From: Pelobates cultripes
Taxonomy: Eukaryota; Chordata; Amphibia; Anura; Pelobatidae
Direction of reading: 5' to 3'
Assembly (NCBI GenBank): GCA_933207985.1
Contig: OW240914.1
Coordinates: 199,874,611-199,938,610, forward strand
DNA: 64,000 nt
Part shown: piece after piece, positions 54,443-64,000 of the stretch
Layout: each line of letters begins with the position of its first letter
Numbering within the stretch: position 1 is the first letter of the stretch
The notes under the pieces: model-generated
What the model saw: the letters and a program-made list of their open reading frames with translations, nothing else
What the model was told of the DNA's origin: nothing
Databases searched by the model: none
Made by a program: the position numbers and the translations under genes

Positions 54443-56005
54443 CAGGGAGTGCAGAATTATTAGGCAAATGAGTATTTTGACCACATCATCCTCTTTATGC
54501 ATGTTGTCTTACTCCAAGCTGTATAGGCTCGAAAGCCTACTACCAATTAAGCATATTAGGTGATGTGCATCTCTGTAATGAGAAGGGGTGTGGTCTAATG
54601 ACATCAACACCCTATATCAGGTGTGCATAATTATTAGGCAACTTCCTTTCCTTTGGCAAAATGGGTCAATAGAAGGACTTGACAGGCTCAGAAAAGTCAA
54701 AAATAGTGAGATATCTTGCAGAGGGATGCAGCACTCTTAAAATTGCAAAGCTTCTGAAGCGTGATCATCGAACAATCAAGCGTTTCATTCAAAATAGTCA
54801 ACAGGGTCGCAAGAAGCGTGTGGAAAAACCAAGGCGCAAAATAACTGCCCATGAACTGAGAAAAGTCAAGCGTGCAGCTGCCACGATGCCACTTGCCACC
54901 AGTTTGGCCATATTTCAGAGCTGCAACATCACTGGAGTGCCCAAAAGCACAAGGTGTGCAATACTCAGAGACATGGCCAAGGTAAGAAAGGCTGAAAGAC
55001 GACCACCACTGAACAAGACACACAAGCTGAAACGTCAAGACTGGGCCAAGAAATATCTCAAGACTGATTTTTCTAAGGTTTTATGGACTGATGAAATGAG
55101 AGTGAGTCTTGATGGGCCAGATGGATGGGCCCGTGGCTGGATTGGTAAAGGGCAGAGAGCTCCAGTCCGACTCAGACGCCAGCAAGGTGGAGGTGGAGTA
55201 CTGGTTTGGGCTGGTATCATCAAAGATGAGCTTGTGGGGCCTTTTCGGGTTGAGGATGGAGTCAAGCTCAACTCCCAGTCCTACTGCCAGTTCCTGGAAG
55301 ACACCTTCTTCAAGCAGTGGTACAGGAAGAAGTCTGCATCCTTCAAGAAAAACATGATTTTCATGCAGGACAATGCTCCATCACACGCGTCCAAGTACTC
55401 CACAGCGTGGCTGGCAAGAAAGGGTATAAAAGAAGAAAATCTAATGACATGGCCTCCTTGTTCACCTGATCTGAACCCCATTGAGAACCTGTGGTCCATC
55501 ATCAAATGTGAGATTTACAAGGAGGGAAAACAGTACACCTCTCTGAACAGTGTCTGGGAGGCTGTGGTTGCTGCTGCACGCAATGTTGATGGTGAACAGA
55601 TCAAAACACTGACAGAATCCATGGATGGCAGGCTTTTGAGTGTCCTTGCAAAGAAAGGTGGCTATATTGGTCACTGATTTGTTTTTGTTTTGTTTTTGAA
55701 TGTCAGAAATGTATATTTGTGAATGTTGAGATGTTATATTGGTTTCACTGGTAATAATAAATAATTGAAATGGGTATATATTTGTTTTTTGTTAAGTTGC
55801 CTAATAATTATGCACAGTAATAGTCACCTGCACACACAGATATCCCCCTAACATAGCTATAACTAAAAACAAACTAAAAACTACTTCCAAAAATATTCAG
55901 CTTTGATATTAATGAGTTTTTTGGGTTCATTGAGAACATGGTTGTTGTTCAATAATAAAATTAATCCTCAAAAATACAACTTGCCTAATAATTCTGCACT
56001 CCCTG
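54443..56005 (+). mobile_element. DD37E Tc1/mariner-type transposon, copy B (1563 bp)
   Basis: Flanked by TA (54441-54442 and 56006-56007), inserted in a TA microsatellite. The outer ends CAGGGAGTGCAGAATTATTA and their inverted copy are intact, with inner repeats about 180 bases inside. It is longer than copy A by the 16 bases that A has lost. Confidence 0.95.
54661..55677 (+). pseudogene. DD37E transposase, copy B (stop at codon 4)
   Basis: From the natural ATG at 54661 the fourth codon is TAG (AAG in copy A); everything after it is open to 55677, 338 codons in all. A start at the TTG at 54679 or at a later ATG would be needed to make protein, so I treat it as disabled by one base. Domains: helix-turn-helix (TLKIAKLLKRDHRTIKRFI), basic linker (GRKKRVEKPRRK), second helix set, then catalytic D (LWTDEMRVSL, about 55091), D (FMQDNAPSH, about 55368) and E (PDLNPIENLW, about 55482), 37 residues apart for the last pair. 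The C-terminus runs to KKGGYIGH. It matches the full family length, so this copy shows the complete protein plan. Confidence 0.92.
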
Positions 56006-56776
56006 TATATTGAGATCTCTGCTGCATGAGGACAGTTCTGACACAGTAGGGCTTCTCTGCGGAGAGTCACATGGTAAAGATGGCGCCTGCATGTTGTCCT
56101 CTGCGTCCAGCATCAGGATTCTGGTTGTGTTCCAAAATATTTGGTCCAGCCCACCGTTTTTTTCTGCTCGATGTGGTGTCAGGGTGGTCTTGGGACATCG
56201 GGGAAATCTTGTTACCCATGGTGGTATGTTGGAATATAATAACATATTGGTGCACACTACAACTGGAAGTGCAGACCTTAATTTTTCTATGTTTATTTTG
56301 TTTACACTGCTGGAACTACAGTGGGAGGAGCTGCAGCTCAGGAGAAACTGTTCATATTTTCAATCCTTTTGGTATTGCAAGTACCTGTGCCTCTACTTCT
56401 TTTCTCAATTATGTGAATGAGGGTAAACAGGTCATGTGGGCCAACATAAGGCAAAAAAAAAAAATATTATAAAAGATTTACAAACTATGTCTATCACCAT
56501 TGTACTTCTTCTCTTTACTATTTAGTCACACATTTTGTAAAACGCATGTTCCAACAAGGCAGTTATTAAAATGCTTACTCCAGTTCTGCATCAGAGATGA
56601 GATGCACTGGTCTTTCTGAATTCTTACTTCAGGAGGCTCAGTGAGGAATTGTCTGTATGCTCTAGGATCGTGGATCCAATGCACTGGGAAACAATGTAAA
56701 ACAGATAATGTAGATCCTATTTACACTGCATTTTTGTATGGTAGAGAGAAGATATCTTATTTTTTGATGCTTTAGA
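56006..56776. other. No recognisable gene
   Basis: A moderately GC-rich start (56010-56230), then AT-rich DNA. Overlapping open frames on both strands have no recognised domain. Confidence 0.4.
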
Positions 56777-57059
56777 GTCTAGACCAGTTATGGCGAACCT
56801 ATGGCACGCGGCCATAGGTACGCCATCAATGCAGAGTAGGCACGTGCCTGCCCGAAACGGCAGGCACCTACTCTGCTTCCGTGTCGGGAGGCAGGGGGAG
56901 GGATCTGTGAAGCAGCTCCCCTGTCCTCCAGCGAGCAATCTGTGTGGAACGTTGCCACGCGTTACCATGGCAATGCTTCACACAGCATCACGCGGGAGGA
57001 CAGGGGAACTGCTCACCAAAGGTAAGAAGGAGGTGTGAGGGGGGGATACAGATTTAGCA

Positions 57060-57745
57060 TACCTTTTTTTTTTGTAACCACCTTTACCACCCCTACACCC
57101 CCTCCCCCCATACAGCACCCTTACCCCCCACACACACAGCACCTCTACCCCCGCACACAGCACCCCTACCCACACACAGCACCCCATCCCCTCTCCCACA
57201 ACTAGCAAACCTACATGTCTAAACACAGCACCCCTAGACCCCCACACACAGCACCCCTACCCCCCCACACACAGCACCTCTACCCCAACACACACAGCAC
57301 CCCTACCCCCTAACACACACACAGCATCCCTACCCCCACAACACACACAGCACCCCTACCCCCCACACATACAACACCCCAACATACACACATCACCCCT
57401 ACCCCCAACAGCACAGCTCCCCTACCCTCCCACAGAACAGCACCCTTACCCCCACACAGCACCCTTACCCCCGCCCAGCACACCTACCCCCAAACAGCAC
57501 AGCACCCCTACCTCCCCACACACACAGCACCCCTCACACACAGCACAGCCCTACCCCCAACACGCACACAGCACCCCTACCCCCCACAGCACAGCACCCT
57601 TACCCCCACACAGCACAGCAACCTTACCCCTGCCCAGCACCCCTACCTCCCCACACACAGCACCCCTCACACAGCACCCCTCAGACACACAGCACCCCCC
57701 ACATACACACATCACCCGACACACAAACACATACACTGCACCCCT
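57060..57745. repeat. Minisatellite in hAT 1, ACACAGCACCCCTACCCCC type
   Basis: About 18-22 base units of CACACAGCACCCCTACCCCC with variable CA and C runs, roughly 30 copies. Confidence 0.93.
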
Positions 57746-57749
57746 CAAT

Positions 57750-58262
57750 GCAGTATGTGGGTGTGTATATTCAGCAGTCTGTGTGTGTGTGTGTGTGTAT
57801 TCAGCAGTCTGTATGTGTGTCTTCAGCAGTCTGTGTGTGTGTATGTATTCAGCAGTCTGTTTGTACTCAGCAGTGTGTGTATTCAGCAAAATGTGTGTGT
57901 GTGTATGTATTCAGCAGTAGGTGTGTGTGTATTCAGCGAACTGTGTGTGTGTGTGTACTCAGCAGTCTGTGTGTACTCAGCAGTGTGTGTATTCAGTGGA
58001 CTGTGTGTGTGTATGTATTCAGCAGTCTGTGTGTGTGTGTGTATGTATTCAGCAGTCTGTGTGTATGTCTTCAGCAGTCTGTGTGTGTGTCTTCAGCAAT
58101 CTGTGTGTACTCAGCAGTGTGTGTATTCAGCAGTCTGTGTGTATGTATTCAGCAGTCTGTGTGTGTATTCAGCAGTCTGTCTGTATGTGAATTCAGCAGT
58201 CTGTCTGTATGTGTATTCAGCAGACTGTGTGTGTGTATATTCAGCAGTCTGTGTGTGTATGT
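57750..58262. repeat. Minisatellite in hAT 1, TATTCAGCAGTCTGTGTGTG type
   Basis: Units of about 20-26 bases, TATTCAGCAGTCTGTGTGTG with a variable GT run, some 22 copies. The cysteine- and valine-rich open frames are repeat artefacts. Confidence 0.93.
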
Positions 58263-58755
58263 ATTGCATTTGTTGGAGATACTAATAAATATAAGCTTAA
58301 TTTTATCTTTTTATATCATTATTTAAAATTGGTATCATTGAACTCTCTGTTGCTGTGTTCTTTTAAAACAAAAGTTGTTAATTAGTTCGGACAACTGTAC
58401 GAGTTGTTTTTTCTAAACTTAAACCTCAGAATTCAGGTTTAATTGCCGTTTTGGCACTTTGAGGAAAAAAAAGTTGGCATGTATTGCGGTTTGGGCACTC
58501 GGGCTTAAAAAGGTTAGCCATCACTGGTCTAGATAGGGTAGGTAAGTAATAGGTAAATAGATTCTCAAAACACAAGTGTAGAGGTCTTTCATAGAACTGA
58601 ACTATCACTCACAGATATATATTTTTGCTAAATATTATAGAGAAACTTTCATTATAAAAGGCCACCTCAGTCTATAGATTTGGATTTAGAATGGTTTAAT
58701 GAAACAAGTCTGTTAGTATTTTTTTATTCGTATTTTTTTTATTTATCTTGTACAT

Positions 58756-59980
58756 CAAGCATGTCAAACTCAAAAGCTAGCATGGGCCAAATAAGGTTTA
58801 AGTTTATGTGGACCGCACAAAAAACAAAAACTTCAGTTTTCATAGAAACGTAGGTTTATTTCAGTATAAAAAAAAAAGTTTCCTGATGGACACTGGACAT
58901 ACTCACGCTCGTAGGGCTTCAAAGTAAACAAAAGAGCAAATTTATTTTAAGGAGATATGCATTTGCATTTAATCAATGTTTCAGTCCAGCTTTCTTGACA
59001 TATTAAGAAAAGTTCGGTAATGGGACTGAAATGGTGAATGTATGCTGTGCACAGCTGTAAAAAACTAATGATGTTATCGTGTTGATTTTGAAGTCCTATG
59101 AGTATGTTCTATACTTTAGCTGAGATCATCAAACCTGATGATCTCAGCCAATCCAGTGCTTTCCCATAGGAAAGCATTGGGAGGCTATTGTGTATGTGTG
59201 TGTCAAAAAGCTGCACGGCCAATCAGCATCTCCGTGGGGAGTGTTTAACGCCTCCATGCAGACCAATCTAACACACTGCCACCTCCTACCATTTGAATAC
59301 ACTGCTCACACATCCAATAAACTGCTCCCCTTCCTGCTCTCTAATACACTGCCCCTCCACCCAATCTAAAACACTGCTCCTTAATCTAATACACTGCCCC
59401 TCCTCCCAGCGCTCTAATTAAATACACTGCCCTCCCTCTCCCAATTCAATACATTACCCTACCCAATTTAACACACTGCCCCCCACTCCGACCCCCCTCC
59501 CTCAAATTAATACACTGCTTACCCACACCAATTTAATACACTGGTCCCCTCCCTAAAATTAATACACTGTTCCCTCCCTAAAATGTATACACTGCCCACT
59601 CCCTCCTCCAATTTAATACACTGCCCCCTCCCTCAAATTAATACAATGCCCCCTCTCTCCAATTTAACACACTACATAGGAAGCTCCCCCAAGCCCTTCT
59701 TCCACTACCTTAAGATGAGCCGCCTGTCCCCCAGTTCCAGCCCTGCTATTCTCAATCAGGCCAGACGCTCCTCTTGCAATGCGACCAGGAGTGAAGGGGG
59801 AGAGGCTGGCCTGCGGGAGCACGCGATCATCCGTGGGAGGGAAGACAAGAACCAGACAGGTAATATCTTTCCTGTCTTGTGGCTAGTTGCAGCCACAACA
59901 CAAAGTGGCCCCAGGGCAGGTGGGCTGCAAATATATCCATTGTGGGCTGCATGCAGCCCGCCACAAGTTTGACATGCTTG
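58756..59980. mobile_element. Non-autonomous hAT element 2 (1225 bp)
   Basis: Ends CAAGCATGTCAAACTC and its inverted partner (AGTTTGACATGCTTG), with 8-bp flanks TTGTACAT (58748-58755) and TTGTACAC (59981-59988), one mismatch. There is no transposase. Inside are a MITE B-like piece (GATGATCTCAGCCAATCCAG at about 59138) and a minisatellite. Confidence 0.85.
59330..59675. repeat. Minisatellite in hAT 2, AATTTAATACACTGCCCC type
   Basis: Units of about 25-32 bases, AATTTAATACACTGCCCCCT plus a CCCTCC run, about twelve copies with drift. Confidence 0.85.
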
Positions 59981-59988
59981 TTGTACAC

Positions 59989-60228
59989 TATTAATCAGAA
60001 ATTATGGATAAACAAAAGGATAGAAAGACAGATAGAGACAGATGTCAGTTTATTTACATTGGACACTTAAACACTTCAGGATGAATTAATGAACATGTCT
60101 GGAAATGTCATAAAGTAATTGTGATGTCCTTCTTGAACACAGACTATAGATGCAGAAGCAACCATGCTCTCATCTGAAGGGGCCCATTTTGGGCAATATT
60201 TATGTGAGACAAGGTTGCTTTATCTCTG
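59989..60228. other. No recognisable feature
   Basis: AT-rich DNA ending in a possible splice acceptor (see next entry). Confidence 0.4.
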
Positions 60229-60417
60229 ATGCAGCAGGAAACGATAGAAATACAATTGCCAGAGCAAAAGAAAATTGAGGATGGTTTCCATGACAACAAA
60301 AGAGTTCCGTTGATGGAAGGCAGACACATAAAATCCTTGTATGCCACATTAAAGCAAAGCAATCAGCAGCTCCAAGAACAAGTGGACTTTCTCACAAAAT
60401 ACAGAGCTTATCCATGA
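60229..60417 (+). CDS. Possible terminal exon of a host gene (unidentified)
   Basis: An open stretch reads QETIEIQLPEQKKIEDGFHD then ATLKQSNQQLQEQVDFLTK, ending at TGA 60415-60417. The last part has leucine/valine spacing that suits a coiled coil. Directly upstream, TTGCTTTATCTCTGATGCAG looks like a 3' splice site, and the same frame meets a stop at 60205-60207, so an exon starting after that AG (about 60235) fits better than the ATG at 60229. An AATAAA lies at about 60486. Codon use looks gene-like, with no repeat or transposon similarity. I do not recognise the protein. A chance open frame is possible. Confidence 0.35.
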   Translation: MQQETIEIQLPEQKKIEDGFHDNKRVPLMEGRHIKSLYATLKQSNQQLQEQVDFLTKYRAYP

Positions 60418-60663
60418 CTCTTTATTTAACCCCATCAATGTTTGAGTACTGACTTCCAAACAAATGTAATACAGAAATGGAGAAAAAATAAACTGAGTCA
60501 GACCTGATTTGCTTTTCATTTAGAACAAATGCTCTTTGGTAGCTTTGTTTTTTTGCCTTAGCAAAGACAACGATAGACTCTTCATGCTCTTTATATCATT
60601 TCTAACAAAATAAAATATTACTTTGCTTATTCTTGAAAATAATAATGCAAATAATTCTATGCG
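60418..60663. other. Possible 3' UTR / non-coding
   Basis: AT-rich; contains AATAAAC at about 60486 (a poly-A signal candidate for the preceding exon). Confidence 0.3.
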
Positions 60664-60732
60664 TGAAAGGAAGGAATGAAGAAAGGAAGGAAGAAGAAGG
60701 AAGGAAGGAATCAAGGAAGGAAGGAAGGAAGG
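60664..60732. repeat. (GGAA)n microsatellite
   Basis: GAAAGGAAGGAATGAAG and then GGAAGGAAGGAA runs. Confidence 0.9.
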
Positions 60733-62189
60733 TCTGATAAAGTTGCCGAGGCAACATAAAATTTCAAATGTAGTTCTCATTTAGATTAGAGAACACTAAC
60801 ACAGTGCACCCAATTTAAAAATAAAATAATAAATGCAGCACATTTTCTGAAGTTAAAGTTTGATTTAAACTATTACCATTTGTACCTTCATGCATCTGTA
60901 TTTAAAAAAAAAAAATAATAATATTTGTAATCAAATTATCTTCAGTAATCATGAGTTTACACATTAAAATGAATACAAATACATATTTTAATAACTTTAA
61001 TTGTAATGCAAAACACAGTATATCTTATTTGTATTGCAGATTTGTGAATATAAATCCAAAATTGCTTCTAGTAATCATAATTATATGCTCATGCACCGAT
61101 GATGCAAGCATATGTCATAATGATTCTTTTAGAGACCTATCAAGAGGCCTATCTTGTAAAGTTGGACCAAAGATAAAGGAACAGGCTTCCAGGAAAGTTC
61201 TTATTACCAGGCTATTTCAAGCAGAGCATATTGAAAAAGGCTAAGGTGACTGATCTGAAAATAAGGGAGGAAATCAATTTTACACTTCTATCTTGACCAA
61301 GGTGGCATAAACTTACAAAAAAGAAGTCATGTGTTCACAAATGTTTTTCCCAGGACATGGTGTGGGAAAAAGGTCAGTAAAAACAGCTTTCCAATGCGAT
61401 CAGAGAAGGTCGGTCACCTATACAGACACATTAACTGACAGACACACACTCACTAATTTGACACACAATGACAGACGCACTCACAGACAGATACTGTTAC
61501 ATCATGTTCCTGGTTGCGGATCATTTCTGGCAATGGCTTCTGGTATCCAGTACTTTTTTTACAATTCTTGTTTAATTTTTCTTGTTTTTCCTGGTTTTCT
61601 ATTCTATGTATGGTTTTCTTTATGCTGGTTTTTCTGGGTTCATACATATACAAGAGACTGTCTATACTGCATCGAACCTTTCCTTTTTAAATTCACCAAC
61701 ACTGTGTGTTTCACTTATTTAATAAATGTTTGTCCTTAAAGAGATATTTTAAATAGAATTCAATAAACATAAGTTTTTAATTTTTACTCTATTCATACCC
61801 TATGAGTTATTTTCACTACTGTGGGTATACCTAGGGGGAGTGTTAGAGGAAAGGCAGGTCGCCTTTCACTCTTTCACCCTCTTAGGCAACCTTTTTCGTG
61901 TTTGTACTATTTAGGGTTTAGGACCCTTTATACCCACATAGTCCATTTATATGTTGACTTTGGGATCAAGCTTTGCTTGACCCCTAAGGCTTCATCTTTT
62001 CTTTTTCTGGGTTCATTCCTTTATTCCGTTCCTGGAATTCCCAGTCTCTTGGATTCCTTTAAATGTATGGTTTTTGTTGCCACACCTGTTCCTTTGCTAT
62101 TAATCATTTTGTTTCAGTTGGTTCCTGCAGGCAGTGGCTTAATGTACTCTGCCCCTTTCTTTGCGTGTGTTTATTATTATTTATTTAGT
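60733..62189. other. No recognisable gene
   Basis: Non-coding. Poly-A at about 60903. A T-rich stretch with repeated CTGGTTTT words lies at about 61555-61640. A GACAGACACACACTCAC-type patch lies at about 61436-61490. No domain in the open frames. Confidence 0.45.
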
Positions 62190-63089
62190 CATGCATATCT
62201 ACAGGGGAGGGCTGGCAGCCTTAGGCCTGGGGGGCAAAACCAGTCAAGTGGCCCATTGCACCACCAAATCAGTTCACCATCCATGCCCACCTTTTCCTGG
62301 TTTTATAACGGATATTGATGTTATGCTAATCAGTAGCTCTTTGCCATACCCGCTCCTTCACGGCTCCAGGCACTGCTTGTTGTGAGTGTGAGCCACTGTA
62401 AATTAGGGGCAGAGGGCACTTGCACTGCGGTAAAGATGGGGCTGGACAGGAGGAGAGTGCAGTGCAATCAGTGCACTCCCCTCCTGTGGGTCACCAGTAG
62501 ACTGGTGCACCTGCCCAGGATCAGTGCCGGTGCAAGGATTTTTGCCGCCCTAGACAAAATAAAAATTTGCTGCCCCCCCATGTGACATCACAATGCCCCA
62601 CCCATATGAACTAACGCCAGTGCTGCACACAGTGTGTGTTTACATTAAAAAGCCTGCAGGGACCAGCTATAGACACCAGAACCACTTCATTAAGCTATAG
62701 TGTCCCTTTAATGTGAGGTACATTATAGATTAGTGTCACTAATAATATACTAGATTGCCTACTTACAAGCAGATGAGGATGATGATGGGCTGCAGTTTGG
62801 CTCCACTGGTCTGGTGTAGAACAGGATCTCTGGAGGCTGTTTGCAACTGTGGTCACAAAATTCAATGTTCTGGGAGAATTGGAAGCAGCTCCATTTTTTG
62901 GGGCCCCTTACACAGCTCAAGGTCTGGGCCCCAGGGCCTGACGGTGAGTATGCCCATAAGGCCCACTCATAAGTTCCACCCACCCATGAGTTCGCTCACA
63001 GGGAGTGGAGTGTGTAGGGGATGTGTTATGTGTTATTGTAGAGGATCTAATATGTGTGCTTATGGTATGTAGTGTATAGGGTTACCAGT
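62190..63089. repeat. Dispersed repeat remnants
   Basis: GTGCCGGTGCAAGGATTTTT (about 62525) is the inverted form of a phrase at about 16830. AAGCTATAGTGTCCCTTTAA (62694-62713) is a MITE A/B terminus. GGGGAGGGCTGGCAGCC and GGGCCCCAGGGCCTG are GC-rich repeat phrases. These are pieces of at least two non-autonomous elements with unclear boundaries. Confidence 0.45.
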
Positions 63090-63502
63090 TTGTGCAGGTG
63101 ATGTAGTGTGTTTGTGTGTAGTGGAAGCAGTGTGTATTTGTGTATAAGGGATGTATTATGTGTTTCTGGTTGTGTGTAAGGGATGCATTGTGTGAATCTG
63201 TGTTTGTATGCATAAGGGATGCAAGGTGTGTGTCTGTATGTGTGTGCATTGAGTGTAAGAGATGCATTGTGTTTCTGTGTGTATGTAAGAAAAGAAGTGT
63301 GTGTGTTTGCATATGTGTGTACGGGTTTGCATTGTCTGTTTCTGTGTATGTGTGCAAAGGATGCATTGTCTTTGTGTGTAAGGGTTGCATTGTGTGTGTG
63401 TGTGTAATGGATGCATTGTGTGTTTCTCTGTGTGTAAGGGAAGCATGTTGTGTTTCTGTGTATGTATAGGGATGCATTGTGTGTGTGTGTGTGTGTGCAC
63501 GC
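63090..63502. repeat. GT-rich minisatellite, about 28-30 bp unit
   Basis: Units such as GTGTGTAAGGGATGCATTGT plus GTGTTTCTGT, some fourteen copies, ending in a (GT)n run at about 63478-63497. Confidence 0.9.
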
Positions 63503-64000
63503 GCGTAGTGTGAAAGAGCTCCCTGTCTTGGCCCCTGTCCTATAGAGCTGCCCCTTCTGTCCCGTAGAGCTCTCCCCTGCACCTTAGTGGTCTCTCCTCT
63601 CCCCCACCCTCCCCTAGCGGTCTCTTCTCACACTCACCCACCCTCCCTGTGCTCTTCTCACTCCTCCCTCTATGTGTTCTCCTCACACCCCCTGTGTTCG
63701 TCTTACCCCCCTCCTCCCTGTGTTCTTCATACTTCCCCCCTTGGTCGTCTTACTCCCCCACCTGTTCTTCTTAACCCCCCTTCTTCTTATTGCTCCCCCT
63801 TCTTCTTCTTACTCCCCCCATTTCTTCATACTCACCCTTCTTCTTACCCCCTCTTCTTCTTCTTACTCCCCACTCTTCTTCTTCTTACTCCCCACTCTTT
63901 TTCTTACTCACCCCTTCTTCTTCTTCTTACCCCCCTCTTTCTTATCTCCCCTCCTTCTTACTCCGCCCTCCCCCTTTTCTTATTCCCCCTCTCCCTCTTA
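63503..64000. repeat. Pyrimidine-rich low-complexity DNA
   Basis: Starts with CTGTCC..TAGAGCT units, then CACCCTCC..GTGTTCTTCTCAC units, and ends in CTTCTTCTTACTCCCC repeats that run off the window. Confidence 0.88.

Larger units (their letters stand above)
56785..58526. mobile_element. Non-autonomous hAT element 1 (1742 bp)
   Basis: The terminal repeats CAGTTATGGCGAACCTA and, inverted at the right, CAGTGATGGCTAACCTT are hAT-like. Flanking 8-bp duplications are GTCTAGAC (56777-56784) and GTCTAGAT (58527-58534), one mismatch. There is no transposase. Two minisatellites fill most of the interior, and a fold-back (CAGCTCCCCTGTCCTCC / GGAGGACAGGGGAACTG) lies at about 56911-57014. Confidence 0.85.

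Noticed and set aside
54679..55677. Intact 332-codon transposase starting at TTG
   Set aside because: The start is not an ATG; the family start at 54661 is followed by a stop at codon 4, so the copy is called a pseudogene.
57748..58326. Cys/Val/Ser-rich open frames resembling a small secreted protein
   Set aside because: They are translation of TATTCAGCAGTCTGTGTGTG repeats in three frames.
63082..63582. His/Thr-rich and Cys/Val-rich open frames
   Set aside because: Both strands of the GT-rich minisatellite are open; not genes.

Overview
This window is vertebrate genomic DNA made almost entirely of transposable elements and simple repeats. There are no operons, ribosome binding sites or dense coding. 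The repertoire points to an amphibian, most likely a frog: DIRS-like and Gmr1-like Ty3/gypsy elements, chromodomain gypsy, Penelope-like (PLE), CR1/Rex1-type and L2-type non-LTR elements, Tc1/mariner and hAT elements, and many short elements ending in TTAAAGGG(A)ACACTATAG-like sequence. The genus cannot be fixed from the sequence. No complete host gene was found; one possible terminal exon is at about 60.23-60.42 kb.

Layout. 0-2.6 kb: unclassified GC-richer DNA and small inverted-repeat elements. 2.9-13.0 kb: a decayed DIRS-like retroelement (CCCH zinc-finger Gag, RT, RNase H, start of a tyrosine recombinase) split by a young, complete Ty3/gypsy element at 5004-11506. That element has 997-bp LTRs about 1% apart, a 5-bp target duplication (ATGAC), a tRNA-Leu-type primer site and the unusual domain order protease-integrase-RT-RNase H. 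13.0-21.5 kb: inverted-repeat elements, a 1.4-kb C-rich minisatellite and a solo LTR. 21.6-29.15 kb: a second, heavily mutated chromodomain gypsy element, broken by a 5'-truncated PLE with a 14-bp target duplication (itself holding a CR1-type 3' tail) and by an insertion that looks like a solo LTR. 29.7-31.5 kb: a third gypsy fragment. 32.3-34.8 kb: two minus-strand CR1/Rex1-type pieces. 36.9-38.3 kb: a decayed Tc1 copy.

39.8-41.35 kb and 54.44-56.0 kb: two nearly identical Tc1/mariner-superfamily elements with DD37E spacing. One carries a frameshift and the other an early stop. 42.4-43.2 kb: PLE tails and an L2-type fragment. 46-49 kb: microsatellites and a minisatellite. 50.5-52.1 kb: a MITE relative split by an L2-type fragment. 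56.8-60.0 kb: two non-autonomous hAT elements with 8-bp target duplications and internal minisatellites. 60-64 kb: mostly unclassified sequence ending in minisatellite and pyrimidine-rich DNA.

The genes do not act together in a pathway. The history is successive insertion: older DIRS and gypsy copies were interrupted by younger gypsy, PLE and L2 insertions. A hairpin resembling a hammerhead ribozyme core recurs at several PLE-like tails and is the best candidate for a functional RNA here.
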